Part shown: positions 24,914-34,287 of the stretch, in pieces
Position numbering within the stretch: the stretch's first letter is position 1
Layout: every line of letters starts with the position of its first letter
DNA from: an uncultured Eggerthellaceae bacterium
Lineage (GTDB): Bacteria; Actinomycetota; Coriobacteriia; Coriobacteriales; Eggerthellaceae
Direction: 5' to 3'
Assembly (NCBI GenBank): GCA_934617425.1
Contig: CAKTUD010000003.1
Location: 124,001 to 188,000 of the forward strand
Length of the DNA stretch: 64,000 nucleotides
Translations under genes and position numbers: made by a program
The notes under the pieces: generated by a model
What the model was told of the DNA's origin: nothing
Database searches by the model: none
The model's input: only the letters and a program-made list of their open reading frames with translations

Positions 24914-27436
24914 CTAAAAACGGGCGAAACGCGCATGACGCTGCTTTACGAGTTCGTCGCCAGACATCCGCGAAAGTGCACCGAGCTGCGCGGATATGAA
25001 TTTCTTCACATTGGCGGCAGCTTGCTCGGGATTTACATGAGCGGGAGCTTCGCCTTCGGAGATCACGGCGTCGACAATACCCATTCCGTATACCTCGGTT
25101 GCGCTCATCTTCATAACCTCGGCAGCCTCGGGCGCGCGCGAACGGTCCTTCCATAAGATGCTTGCGAATCCTTCGGGCGAAAGCACCGAGTACACGGCGT
25201 GCTCTTGCATGCCCACCGAATTCGCGACGGCCAACGCCAGAGCGCCGCCCGATCCACCTTCGCCAAGCAGCACGCTAACTACCGGCACCTTAAGTCCCGC
25301 CATGGCGATGAGATTGTCGGCAATGGCGTTTCCTTGGCCGCGCTCTTCCGCATCGGCGCCGCAAAACGCGCCCTGTGTATCAACCAGGCAGACGATCGGC
25401 TGGCCGAATTTCTCTGCCATGCGCATAAGACGCAGGCTCTTGCGATAGCCTTCGGGCTGCGGGCAGCCGAAATTACGACGTACGCGATCTTTCAGATCGA
25501 TGCCCTTTTCCTGGGCGACGACCACCACTGGACGATTCTCGAAAAACGCGACGCCGCCCACGATGGCGCCGTCATCGCCAAAAGCACGATCGCCATGCAG
25601 CTCGATAAAGCCGTCGAAAATCTGATTTATGTAGTAACTCGACGTGGGACGATGCGTGTTTCGCGCCAGCTGGACGCTATCCCATGCGCCTGCACGAGCA
25701 CAACTTGCATCACGTTCGGCTACGCAGCCGTCTTCTTCGAAAGAGCTCTGGGAAACCTCGATATCGCCCAAAGCGCCTTTCTTTCTCCGTGCCTTCGGAA
25801 TCTTGCCTCTACCCGCCAAGGCGATCTTCTCTCGCAAAGAGCCTACAATGCTTCGCTCCTCATCGGAGGAGGTCTCTAAAATAGGCGCGCGTCCGTAAGT
25901 CACATGGTTGTAGGTATTGCGTCCCGTTGCCAAGGCGTTTTCGACGGAATCGTGGTTTACCAAGACACATGCCTCAACGCCCGCAACCTGCTTATCCGAC
26001 AAAACCTCGTCGCTGAACACCGGGTTGTGTAAAGCCAGCAAATGAGCGAGGGTTTTGCGAAGCTCGTCACGCGGCACGACAGCGTCGACCAATCCATGCT
26101 CAAGCGCGAATTCCGCCGTCTGAAAACCTTTGGGCAGCTCTTGTTTGATAGTGTCTTGAATAACGCGTTTGCCCGCAAAACCGATGAGAGCGCGCGGTTC
26201 CGTCAAAATGACATCGCCCTGCATAGCAAACGAAGCTGTGACGCCTCCCGTAGTGGGATCCGTGATGACGCTCACGTAAAACAAGCCAGCCGCGGCGTGC
26301 CTTTCGAGCGCGCAACTTACCTTGGCCATCTGCATAAGCGACACCAAGCCCTCTTGCATACGCGCACCGCCCGAGGCGGTGAATATAACCACGGGCAGAC
26401 CCTCGTCCGTCGCGCGATCGATCATGAAAGACAGTTTCTCGCCGACAGCCGAACCCATTGAGCCCATGAAAAACGTCGGGTCCATCACGGCGAAAGCCGT
26501 GCGCATACCAGCTATAGAACCTTCGCCCGTGCGCACCCCCTCGTCGAATCCGGTCTTTTCGCGCTGTGCGGCGATTTTCTCCGGATAGCCAGGAAATGCA
26601 AGCGGGTCGGTTTCTTTAACGTGAACGTTCCATTCCTCAAAGCTACCCATGTCGAGCAAATCGGAGATTCGCTGCGTCGAGGTTTCGCGGAAGTAGTTCC
26701 CGCAGCTTGGGCAGGTGTAGTAGCTTTTTGCTATCGAGGATTCGTAAAACGTGAGGCCGCAATGCTTGCACGTGCACCAATTATCATCGCCAACCAGGTG
26801 ATTTTCGGTGATGCAAGGAACCCATCCGAGCGTGGGCGCCTCGGTGCTCACCGTTTTGAAAACCGGAATACCAGCAGCTTCTGCATGGGCGATGAAGGCA
26901 TCCACATCCCCCAAGGCAACCGCTTCGTCGGCAAGCAGGATAACCGATGCGCTGCATTCGCGCGCTGCCTGCAAAACAGCATAAGCATTCGAAAAAAGAG
27001 CGTCCGAATAGCGGTCCCCCAGGCAAACCTTGCCTGCGGCGAAACGCAGATACGACGCCGCCAGATGATCGCGCGTGTAAGGCGCGTAGGGTTTCATCCC
27101 CGCAGCCGCCACGCTTTGCAAGACAGCGCGGGCATCCTTGCCATGAACCATGACCAATGCACGCGTCTCGTCGATCGGTGCATCGTTTGCCGCGCGCATG
27201 GCAGGATTGGCGCAATCAGCGGAAGCAGACGCGGCTTCTTCGAAACTTATGCCGGTATACTCGGGCAAATCGGCGTTTGAGGCAGCATTCGGCGCCGAAA
27301 GCGAACCTTCTATCTCCTCGGCGATGCGTCCCATACGATAAACCACTTCGGCGGAATCAGCCCCTGCTTGGTCCTCGATGCTTTCGGGGCAGATGCCGCT
27401 TTCGTCGTAAACAACGTATTTGCACTCGCTAGGCAT
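24914..27436 (-). CDS. accDA: Acetyl-CoA carboxylase carboxyltransferase, fused beta-alpha, with biotin-carboxylase-like N-terminus
   Basis: 840 residues. Moves the carboxyl group from biotin to acetyl-CoA to make malonyl-CoA. Domain order: unassigned acidic N-terminus; about 93-195 resembles the N-terminal (pre-ATP-grasp) domain of biotin carboxylase (ALVMVHGKDARAV, YTRDHLAASYLRFAAGKVCLG, FIAHAEAAGIPVF); AccD zinc ribbon Cys223/226/242/245; AccD core with FTASGGARMQEG; then AccA with INQIFDGFIELHGDRAFGDD. The ATP-grasp and biotinylated domains are absent, and no accB or accC is in the cluster. The start ATG at 27436 has GAGGAGAG upstream and overlaps fabZ by 8 bases. Confidence 0.9.
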   Translation of the reverse strand: MPSECKYVVYDESGICPESIEDQAGADSAEVVYRMGRIAEEIEGSLSAPNAASNADLPEYTGISFEEAASASADCANPAMRAANDAPIDETRALVMVHGKDARAVLQSVAAAGMKPYAPYTRDHLAASYLRFAAGKVCLGDRYSDALFSNAYAVLQAARECSASVILLADEAVALGDVDAFIAHAEAAGIPVFKTVSTEAPTLGWVPCITENHLVGDDNWCTCKHCGLTFYESSIAKSYYTCPSCGNYFRETSTQRISDLLDMGSFEEWNVHVKETDPLAFPGYPEKIAAQREKTGFDEGVRTGEGSIAGMRTAFAVMDPTFFMGSMGSAVGEKLSFMIDRATDEGLPVVIFTASGGARMQEGLVSLMQMAKVSCALERHAAAGLFYVSVITDPTTGGVTASFAMQGDVILTEPRALIGFAGKRVIQDTIKQELPKGFQTAEFALEHGLVDAVVPRDELRKTLAHLLALHNPVFSDEVLSDKQVAGVEACVLVNHDSVENALATGRNTYNHVTYGRAPILETSSDEERSIVGSLREKIALAGRGKIPKARRKKGALGDIEVSQSSFEEDGCVAERDASCARAGAWDSVQLARNTHRPTSSYYINQIFDGFIELHGDRAFGDDGAIVGGVAFFENRPVVVVAQEKGIDLKDRVRRNFGCPQPEGYRKSLRLMRMAEKFGQPIVCLVDTQGAFCGADAEERGQGNAIADNLIAMAGLKVPVVSVLLGEGGSGGALALAVANSVGMQEHAVYSVLSPEGFASILWKDRSRAPEAAEVMKMSATEVYGMGIVDAVISEGEAPAHVNPEQAAANVKKFISAQLGALSRMSGDELVKQRHARFARF

Positions 27437-27884
27437 TGGGACTCTCCTCACCCAGCACGTATTTCTGCGTAGCGCTGGCGCACACCTGACCATCGACCAA
27501 AGCCTCGACCTCGGCAACGCACATGCGACGAGACGACTTCACGATGGTTGCCCTGAGCGTAACCGTATCACCCGGAACAACCTGACGACGAAACTTCGCC
27601 TTATCGATGCCCGTGAGAAATCCGATCGTGCCGGCAGAATCGCGGCCGACCAAGATGCAGATGCATGCCGCCTGCGCAAGCGCCTCCATAAGTATGACGC
27701 CCGGCAGCACCGGGTGCGTGGGAAAATGCCCGCGGAAAATATCGAGGTTAGGATCCACATCGAGCTCGGCGACGATGCTTTCACCCGGGACGCATCCGTT
27801 TACGCGCGTAACCCAAACAAAGGGATCGCGATGCGGCAAAATCGCCTCGACCTGTTGCCTATCGCAAGGAAATGATACGTTCAC
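27429..27884 (-). CDS. fabZ: 3-hydroxyacyl-ACP dehydratase
   Basis: 151 residues, single hot-dog fold. Removes water from 3-hydroxyacyl-ACP in the elongation cycle. The FabZ active site is FRGHFPTHPVLPGV with His53 and Glu67. It lies 43 bases after fabF and overlaps accDA, within the minus-strand fatty acid operon. In Firmicutes clusters accB usually precedes fabZ; here that position is empty. Confidence 0.95.
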   Translation of the reverse strand: MNVSFPCDRQQVEAILPHRDPFVWVTRVNGCVPGESIVAELDVDPNLDIFRGHFPTHPVLPGVILMEALAQAACICILVGRDSAGTIGFLTGIDKAKFRRQVVPGDTVTLRATIVKSSRRMCVAEVEALVDGQVCASATQKYVLGEESPNA

Positions 27885-27927
27885 GAAAAATCACACCTCA
27901 TCGAGTAAAAATTGAAGACACCTGCAA

Positions 27928-29223
27928 TCAGCCCATATAAGGAGCGAACGCCAAGCACGCATTATGCCCGCCAAAGCCAAGCGAATTGGAAAGGGCCACT
28001 TTCTGAGGAACCGCAATGGCTTCACCTGCAACCACGTTCACATCGCACTCTGGATCAGCCTCGGCAAAGCCTGCCGTAGGGGTGATCATTCCACGGGCAA
28101 CGCTCAAAGCGCAAACGATGGCTTCGGCGGCACCTGCGGCACCGAGCATATGACCTGTGGTTCCCTTAATGGAAGTGACGGGCACCTGCCTGCCTAGATC
28201 TTCGCCGCACAGCAGGTGCAGGGCGCGCGCTTCGGTCGAATCATTTGCAGCCGTGCCGGTGCCGTGCGCGTTGAGGTGTCCTAGGTCTTCGACGTCAAAG
28301 CCACTCTCGTCGAGCGCCTGCTTCATGGCACGCGCTACGCCTTCGGCATTCGGATCGGGAGCGGTGATGTGATAAGCGTCGCCCGTAGAGCCAAAACCCA
28401 CAACTTCGGCGATGATTTCAGCGCCGCGCGCCAAAGCGTGCTCGAGCGATTCGAGAACGACCGCCCCCGCACCTTCGCCCGCAACGAAACCATGACGACG
28501 CGCGTCGAAAGGAAGCGATGCCTTGGTGGGATCGACCTCTTTCGAAAGAGCCCCCAGATTGTTGAAGCCCGCGATGCAGATCTCGTTGATGGCCTCCTCT
28601 GAACCGCCTGCAAGCGCAACGTCAAGATAGCCGTGGCGAATATCGCGCATAGCCTGGCCGATGCAATGGCTACCTGTCGCGCATGCGGTCACTATGTTTA
28701 TGCATTCGCCCTTCATGCCATATCGAATGGCGAGATTGCCCGACGCGATGCTTGAGATCATGGTGGGCACGAACAGCGGATTCACTCGCTTGGGACCCTT
28801 GTCGTGAAGGGTGTAGAAACCCTTTTGAAGTTCATCGATGCCGCCGATGCCGCTGCCGAAAACAACGCCGACGCGTGTCTTGTCCTCGTTTCCCATATCA
28901 AGGCCCGACTGAACAAGCGCCTCGTCCGACGCCGTGATAGCGTACTGAACGAATCGTTCGAAACGACGCGCTTCCTTTTTGGAAAGCCCATGCTCAACAG
29001 GATCGTAGCCGCGCACCTCGCCGCCGATCTTGACCTCATACTCGGTAGTGTCGAAGCGCTCGATAGGACCAAGACAGCACGTGCCGGTAGACACCGCCTG
29101 CATAAGAGCATCGACGCCCACGCCGGCAGGGGATACGACGCCCATACCGGTGATGACGACGCGCCTCGATCCGTCAACACGAAGCAAAGGATTCGCGCTG
29201 GAAACATTCAAAGTGCCGCTCAT
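27928..29223 (-). CDS. fabF: Beta-ketoacyl-ACP synthase II
   Basis: 431 residues. Condenses malonyl-ACP with acyl-ACP. The catalytic triad of KAS II is visible: Cys181 (VTACATGSHC), His in NAHGTGT and His in GTTGHMLGAAG. The terminal NSLGFGGHNA loop is intact. The ATG overlaps the fabG stop as ATGA, giving translational coupling. Confidence 0.96.
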   Translation of the reverse strand: MSGTLNVSSANPLLRVDGSRRVVITGMGVVSPAGVGVDALMQAVSTGTCCLGPIERFDTTEYEVKIGGEVRGYDPVEHGLSKKEARRFERFVQYAITASDEALVQSGLDMGNEDKTRVGVVFGSGIGGIDELQKGFYTLHDKGPKRVNPLFVPTMISSIASGNLAIRYGMKGECINIVTACATGSHCIGQAMRDIRHGYLDVALAGGSEEAINEICIAGFNNLGALSKEVDPTKASLPFDARRHGFVAGEGAGAVVLESLEHALARGAEIIAEVVGFGSTGDAYHITAPDPNAEGVARAMKQALDESGFDVEDLGHLNAHGTGTAANDSTEARALHLLCGEDLGRQVPVTSIKGTTGHMLGAAGAAEAIVCALSVARGMITPTAGFAEADPECDVNVVAGEAIAVPQKVALSNSLGFGGHNACLAFAPYMG

Positions 29224-29993
29224 AATGAAAGACCTCCGTCAACTGCGATAACCTGACCGGTCACATAGGACGCGGCATCACTCGCAAGAAAACCAACCAC
29301 ATGCGCGATATCTGCCGGATCGGCAAAGCGACCCATGCCTATCCTCTCGAAAATGGCTGCACGTTGCTTTTCGCTAAGAGCGTCGGTCATCGCCGTGGAT
29401 ACAAAGCCAGGCGCCACGGCGTTGACCGTGACATTGCGGCTGGCAAGCTCTTTTGCGAGCGATTTCGTAATGCCGATCACCCCCGCTTTCGAAGCGGCGT
29501 AGTTCACTTGACCGGCATTTCCGTAAATCCCCACCACGCTCGACATATTCACGATGCGCCCGAAACGCTGCTTCATCATGATCTTCGACACTGCGCGGCT
29601 ACAATAAAATGTACCTTTGAGATTGGTATCCACAACGGCATCGAAATCCTCGTCCTTGATACGCATGATCAGCGCATCACGTGTGATGCCTGCGTTATTA
29701 ACGAGCACATCAACGCGCCCGAAAGCATCCTTTACGCCATCAATCAGCGCTTTTGCCTGTTCCGACTTCGAGACATCGGCAACGACGGCAATCGCCTCGA
29801 CGCCGTATTCGGCACGCAGCGCATCAGCTTTCGCCTGAGCCGCCTCGCGCCCCTGCTCGCTTGAGCAATTGATGCATACGTCCATGCCCGCACGGGCGAG
29901 CTCGTCGGCTATGGCAGCTCCGATGCCGCGACTCGACCCGGTAACAACGGCTACACGCCTCTCTGGACGCATCCCAGTGGTTCCCTGGTCCAT
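29220..29993 (-). CDS. fabG: 3-oxoacyl-ACP reductase
   Basis: 257 residues. NADPH-dependent short-chain reductase of the elongation cycle. Cofactor motif TGSSRGIGAAIA near 18-29, NNAG at 99-102, and catalytic Ser151/152, Tyr165 and Lys169 (SSVVG, YAASK). The start ATG follows the fabD stop immediately and the end overlaps fabF by 4 bases. Confidence 0.95.
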   Translation of the reverse strand: MDQGTTGMRPERRVAVVTGSSRGIGAAIADELARAGMDVCINCSSEQGREAAQAKADALRAEYGVEAIAVVADVSKSEQAKALIDGVKDAFGRVDVLVNNAGITRDALIMRIKDEDFDAVVDTNLKGTFYCSRAVSKIMMKQRFGRIVNMSSVVGIYGNAGQVNYAASKAGVIGITKSLAKELASRNVTVNAVAPGFVSTAMTDALSEKQRAAIFERIGMGRFADPADIAHVVGFLASDAASYVTGQVIAVDGGLSL

Positions 29994-30962
29994 TTATGCC
30001 TCCTTCTTCTGTGAATAAGCCACGCAGCAGCTCTCGAGAGACGCAAGGTCCTTCACGCACGAGCGCGAAAGGTCCTTGTCGATACGCTTCACCAAACCCT
30101 CAAGCACGCCACCGAAGCCTACTTCCACAAAAGAGGGACTTGGCGCCTTGGCAGCGGCAAGCATCTGCACGCTCTCCTCGAAGCGCACAGGATTCGTTAG
30201 ATGAGCCACCAAATGCTCACGCGCGTCGTCGGCGGCAAGGGGTTTTGCATCGACATTGCAGATGAGGGGGTATTTAGCCTCGTCAAAGCGAACCGTCTCC
30301 AAAAAAGCAGCAAACGGTGCCGCCGCATCCTGCATCAGAGGGCTATGGAATGCACCCGAAGTAGCGAGGCGCGAGGAGCGCTTCCCTTGGGCTTTCCAAG
30401 CAGCTTCGGCACGCTCGACGGCGGAAAGTTCGCCTGCAACAACTATTTGACCCGGGCAATTGAGATTTGCCGGCACAAGAACCTGGCCCTGCGCGCATTC
30501 GTCGCAAACAACCTGCACTGCAGCAAGGTCGGCTTTGAGAAAAGCACTCATGACGCCCGGGTGGGCATCAGCCGCATCGCCCATAACGCGCGACCTTTCG
30601 GCAACGATGCGAAAGGCTGTTTCGTCGTCGACCATACCCGAAATCGCAAGCGCGCTGATCTGACCCAATGAAAAACCGAGCACCGCACAAGGCTCCACGC
30701 CACGCGCCATAAGCGCACGCGCGATGCCGATGGATAAAGCGCTGATGGCGGCCTGCGCATTGCGCGTATCGTTGAGTTCATCCGCGCTGGCATTTGCGCA
30801 CAAGTCGGCTACATCACGCCCAAAGACATCGGAAGCGCATTCAAAGACCTGCGCAACTTGCGGATTCGCCGTAAGATCGGCCCCCATGCCGGGCTTTTGC
30901 GAACCTTGGCCCGAGCACATGAACACCGGACCTTGGCCCAAAACAACTTCGCTATTCATCAT
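29994..30962 (-). CDS. fabD: Malonyl-CoA:ACP transacylase
   Basis: 322 residues. Loads malonate from CoA onto ACP. Nucleophile Ser98 in GFSLG, His in GAFHSPLM and the N-terminal SGQGSQKPGMG are as expected. Two successive ATGs at 30962 and 30959 follow AGGTGG; the second has a slightly better spacing. It lies 26 bases after fabK. Confidence 0.95.
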   Translation of the reverse strand: MMNSEVVLGQGPVFMCSGQGSQKPGMGADLTANPQVAQVFECASDVFGRDVADLCANASADELNDTRNAQAAISALSIGIARALMARGVEPCAVLGFSLGQISALAISGMVDDETAFRIVAERSRVMGDAADAHPGVMSAFLKADLAAVQVVCDECAQGQVLVPANLNCPGQIVVAGELSAVERAEAAWKAQGKRSSRLATSGAFHSPLMQDAAAPFAAFLETVRFDEAKYPLICNVDAKPLAADDAREHLVAHLTNPVRFEESVQMLAAAKAPSPSFVEVGFGGVLEGLVKRIDKDLSRSCVKDLASLESCCVAYSQKKEA

Positions 30963-30988
30963 CCACCTGATTTCGACCTTATTGCGAA

Positions 30989-31960
30989 CTACAGGAATCG
31001 CTTACGCTGGGCATTCGCGCTGGCTGCAGCCGCAAGATCAAGCGCGCCGAGAGCCTGGGCTTCGCGCATCATCTCGTCAAGGACGACGGCGGCGGTTTTT
31101 CGTTCGTTCACCACGCCGGCGATTTGGCCGCTCATCATGTCGCCGTTGTCCACATCGCCCTCGACGGCCCGACGCAAAGCGCCTAGGAACATATGCTCTA
31201 TCTCATCGCCGTTCTTGTCGAGATCGCGTTCGAGCTGCTTGGCGCGACGCGAGAACTTGTTTTTCAGCTGACGAACCGGATGCCCCGAATCGCGCCCGGT
31301 GACGATGGTGTCCGACACCTTGGCATCGAGCACGCGCTGCTTGTAGGCATCGGCGATCTCGCACTCCTCCACGGTGAGAAAACGCGTTCCGCACTGAACG
31401 CCTTCTGCGCCAAGCGCGAAAGCCGCAACGATGCCTCGTCCATCCGCTATACCGCCTGCGGCGATAACCGGGATGGAAACAACCTCGCAGGTGGCAGGGA
31501 CAAGCGCCATGGTGGTGAGCTCGCCGACATGGCCGCCCGATTCGGTGCCTTCGGCGACAACCGCATCGGCGCCGGCGCGCTCCATGCGCTTTGCCTGCGC
31601 GGGAGAAGCAACAACGGGGATCACCTTGATGCCAGCTTCTTTCCACATATCCATATAGGCGCTGGGGCTGCCGGCACCCGTGGTGATAACATCCACATGC
31701 AAACGAGCAAGCAGCTCGGCAACCTCGGAAGTGCGTTTGTCCATGAGCATCACGTTGGCCCCGATAGGTTTGTCGGTGATCTTGCGGGCCTTTGCAACCT
31801 GCTCTTCCACCCATTCGGGCATCTGGCCGCCACATGCGATGATACCCAGCCCGCCGCCTGCCGAAACCGCACCTGCAAGGCTCGCGTTGGCAATGCGCGC
31901 CATGGCTCCTTGGATGATGGGCTTTTCGATCCCGAGCAATTCGGTAATGCGCGTTTGCAT
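30989..31960 (-). CDS. fabK: FMN-dependent enoyl-ACP reductase
   Basis: 323 residues, TIM-barrel flavoprotein of the nitronate monooxygenase/FabK family. Carries out the last reduction of each elongation cycle, replacing FabI, which would make the organism intrinsically insensitive to triclosan-type inhibitors (family knowledge). Seen: PIIQGAMARIANASLAGAVSAGGGLGIIACGG, EGTESGGHVGELTT and AAGGIADGRG. The ATG at 31960 has GGAGGA upstream, preferred over a TTG six codons earlier. A terminator hairpin separates it from acpP. Confidence 0.93.
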   Translation of the reverse strand: MQTRITELLGIEKPIIQGAMARIANASLAGAVSAGGGLGIIACGGQMPEWVEEQVAKARKITDKPIGANVMLMDKRTSEVAELLARLHVDVITTGAGSPSAYMDMWKEAGIKVIPVVASPAQAKRMERAGADAVVAEGTESGGHVGELTTMALVPATCEVVSIPVIAAGGIADGRGIVAAFALGAEGVQCGTRFLTVEECEIADAYKQRVLDAKVSDTIVTGRDSGHPVRQLKNKFSRRAKQLERDLDKNGDEIEHMFLGALRRAVEGDVDNGDMMSGQIAGVVNERKTAAVVLDEMMREAQALGALDLAAAASANAQRKRFL

Positions 31961-31985
31961 ATCAGCTATCCTCCACAAAAAGAAA

Positions 31986-32009
31986 GGGGTACGAGCAACC
32001 TCGTACCCC
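31986..32009 (-). terminator. Strong hairpin between acpP and fabK
   Basis: GGGGTACGAG and CTCGTACCCC form a perfect 10-bp stem with a 4-base loop. On the minus strand it is followed by TTTCTTTTT, the form of an intrinsic terminator. It lies inside the operon, so it probably lets only part of the acpP transcripts continue into fabK. Confidence 0.8.
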
Positions 32010-32023
32010 TCAAAGGGTCCGAA

Positions 32024-32245
32024 CTATTTGAGGCCGTCGATGTATTCGACCATCTTGCCGATGGTGTCGATGCCTTCGGGCTCGCCGAACTCGATATCGA
32101 GCTTTTCCTCGATATCGCATACGAGCTCAACCATGTCGAGTGAGTCGATGCCCAGCGAGTCGAGGGTCGCATCCTCGGTCACAAGGCTCTCGTCGATGTC
32201 AAGGTTGTCGGACAGGGTCTCTTTGATGACGTCGATGGTTTCCAT
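32024..32245 (-). CDS. acpP: Acyl carrier protein
   Basis: 73 residues, acidic, all-helical pattern. The phosphopantetheine attachment serine is Ser35 in GIDSLDMVE. Carries the growing acyl chain in fatty acid synthesis. ATG preceded by GAAAGGA. A FabT-type palindrome lies 41 bases upstream and a terminator hairpin lies 14 bases downstream. Confidence 0.97.
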   Translation of the reverse strand: METIDVIKETLSDNLDIDESLVTEDATLDSLGIDSLDMVELVCDIEEKLDIEFGEPEGIDTIGKMVEYIDGLK

Positions 32246-32285
32246 TGGTTTCCTTTCGGTTCGCGTCGTACCGTCGTGTCTCTCT

Positions 32286-32310
32286 CGATAGTTTGATAAT
32301 CAAACTATCG
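32286..32310. promoter_or_regulatory. FabT-type operator upstream of acpP
   Basis: A perfect palindrome: two 12-base arms (CGATAGTTTGAT and its complement) around a central A. Its core TTTGAT-A-ATCAAA matches the FabT box of lactic acid bacteria. It lies between fabT and acpP. A second, weaker copy is before fabT/fabH. Confidence 0.75.
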
Positions 32311-32361
32311 TTTATGATAAGCGAGCGCAAACGCGCACTCAACATGTTCTCGCTCACTCCA

Positions 32362-32889
32362 TTATTTCTTTGCGAAAGCGTTATTTCCGCTTTTGGCGTT
32401 CTGTTCGAAGGCGTGCTCTCTTTGCGCATCGAAGAAATCTTTGATATGGCGAAGAGCACTCGCCAATGCACGTTCCTCGTCTTCGCCAAGACCTTCCAAA
32501 GCGGCGGCTATCATCTTCTCATGAAAAAGACGGTGCGCTCGATACACCTTGCGCCCATCAGGCGTAAGCGAGATGAGCACTTGCCTGCGATCACGGTCGG
32601 AACGCGTGCGGCTCACCATGCCGCGCTCGGACAGGCGCTTCGCCGCCGTGGTGAGCGTTGCAAGCGTCACGCCGAGGCGCGCTGCGACCACGTTCATGGG
32701 ATTCGTCTCATAAAGGCCAATCGCGGCAATGGTATGGATCTCGCTGATCGAAAGCCCTTTAGTAAGGCGGTTATCAAGCGCACGTTCCTCGATTTCGAGA
32801 ATCGAGTTGAAAGTGCCGGAAAGAAGGTCGTCAAGCCCCAGATTGCGTTCGAGCAGTGCTTGGTGGTTTTGGGCGATCATATTAGCCAT
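32362..32889 (-). CDS. fabT: MarR-family regulator of fatty acid genes (FabT-like)
   Basis: 175 residues with a winged helix-turn-helix (SISEIHTIAAIG, LGVTLATLTTAAKRLSERGMV, RSDRDRRQVLISLTPDG). In Firmicutes FabT represses the fab cluster when bound to long-chain acyl-ACP. Position first in the cluster, divergent from fabH, and palindromes on both sides support this role. Start ATG at 32889 with AAGAAGG; the upstream extension is not supported. Confidence 0.85.
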   Translation of the reverse strand: MANMIAQNHQALLERNLGLDDLLSGTFNSILEIEERALDNRLTKGLSISEIHTIAAIGLYETNPMNVVAARLGVTLATLTTAAKRLSERGMVSRTRSDRDRRQVLISLTPDGRKVYRAHRLFHEKMIAAALEGLGEDEERALASALRHIKDFFDAQREHAFEQNAKSGNNAFAKK

Positions 32890-32952
32890 GGGGCCTTCTT
32901 TCTGTAAGTAGCATGTAGCAACTTGCGCTTGCACGCTGCATTTCATAAATTA

Positions 32953-32967
32953 TTAGATTATCAAAGT
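32953..32967. promoter_or_regulatory. Second FabT-type operator between fabT and fabH
   Basis: TTAGATTATCAAA repeats the TTTGAT-N-ATCAAA core with one mismatch, in the divergent fabT-fabH region. This would allow autoregulation and control of fabH. Confidence 0.6.
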
Positions 32968-33016
32968 ATTTTCAACATCATCGCGAAATCCGCATCTCGA
33001 ATCTCGGAGGGTATAT

Positions 33017-34087
33017 ATGGGTTGCACAGTGACAGGTGCCGGCAAGGCGCTGCCGCGTAGAGTGGTTACCAACGACGATTTGTCCAAAATCGTCGACACA
33101 TCCGACGAATGGATCGTACCACGCACGGGCATTCACACGCGCCGCATCGCCATCAACGAATCTGCTACCGATCTTGCTTCGGCTGCAGGCTTCGCCGCTA
33201 TGGGGCTGCCGGCCAGCTTCGAAGGGGCGACGCTGCCCGAAACTGCCGGATGGAATGCCAAGCAGGCAGAACTTGACAGCATCGACCTACTCATCTGCAT
33301 GACCATCACACCCGACGCCACCATCCCCTCGCAAGCTTCGCTGGTAAAGGCTTCGATGGGGCTTGAAAATGCCGTTGCATTCGACCTGAATGCCGCGTGC
33401 TCGGGATGCGTATACGGCATATCCGTCGCCGAGCAGATGATGGCAGCGTCGCATGCAGCCATCGGCGCCACGGGCAATGCCATCAACCGCGCTTTGGTCA
33501 TCGGCGTCGAGCGCCTAAGCCGCATAACCGACTGGACCGACCGCGCAACATGTGTGCTTTTCGGCGACGGCGCCGGGGCTACGCTGCTCGAATGGAGCGA
33601 GGATGCTACCGGCATCCGCAGCACGTTCATGAAGAACACCGACGACGTCGACTACACGCTTATCCGCTCGAACATGTTCGACAACTCGACGTTCCCCTTC
33701 GGCGATGCCGAACTTGCGAAGATGCCGTTCGAAAAGATCGATTTCATAGGCATGAACGGCCGCGCAGTGTTCAAATTCGCCGGAAACGCCCTGGCTGAAG
33801 CTGCGAGCACCGTGCTTGCGCGCGCGGATGTTAAGTTGGATGAGATAAAATGCATCGTCCCCCATCAAGCTAACGAGCGCATCATCAAATACGCTGCAAA
33901 GAAGCTCGGGGTGGGAGAAGACCTGTTCCAGATCTCCATAGGACATTCGGCCAACACCTCGGCGGCAAGTGCGCTCATGGCACTTTGCGACGCTTATTGC
34001 GCCGGGCGCATCTCCGCGAGCGACAAAGTCATCATGGCCGGCTTCGGCGGCGGCTTAACCTCAGGCGCTCTGCTCTACGAGGCATAG
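33017..34087 (+). CDS. fabH: Beta-ketoacyl-ACP synthase III
   Basis: 356 residues. Starts fatty acid chains by condensing acyl-CoA with malonyl-ACP. Catalytic Cys128 (NAACSGC), His in VPHQANERI and Asn in SANTSAAS are present. It is longer than usual because of an insertion of roughly 20 residues near 62-88 (GLPASFEG through AKQAELD) before the first core strand pair. ATG with CGGAGGG upstream, divergent from fabT. Confidence 0.94.
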   Translation: MGCTVTGAGKALPRRVVTNDDLSKIVDTSDEWIVPRTGIHTRRIAINESATDLASAAGFAAMGLPASFEGATLPETAGWNAKQAELDSIDLLICMTITPDATIPSQASLVKASMGLENAVAFDLNAACSGCVYGISVAEQMMAASHAAIGATGNAINRALVIGVERLSRITDWTDRATCVLFGDGAGATLLEWSEDATGIRSTFMKNTDDVDYTLIRSNMFDNSTFPFGDAELAKMPFEKIDFIGMNGRAVFKFAGNALAEAASTVLARADVKLDEIKCIVPHQANERIIKYAAKKLGVGEDLFQISIGHSANTSAASALMALCDAYCAGRISASDKVIMAGFGGGLTSGALLYEA

Positions 34088-34287
34088 TCGCATTGCGTGC
34101 GAAACCAACGGGATGCACTTTCAAGAAAGCCTGACGAACGATGCTATACCTAGCTGCAACATAGCACGATAAGCAGGTTTTCTTTCAAGGCATCCGAAAT
34201 CTTATTGCGCCCCCACCGTTGCTATGAGAATATTCTTTCGGTATCTAAGTGCCCGCATCGCAGGGCGCATCAAAAGAGAGGAAAACA

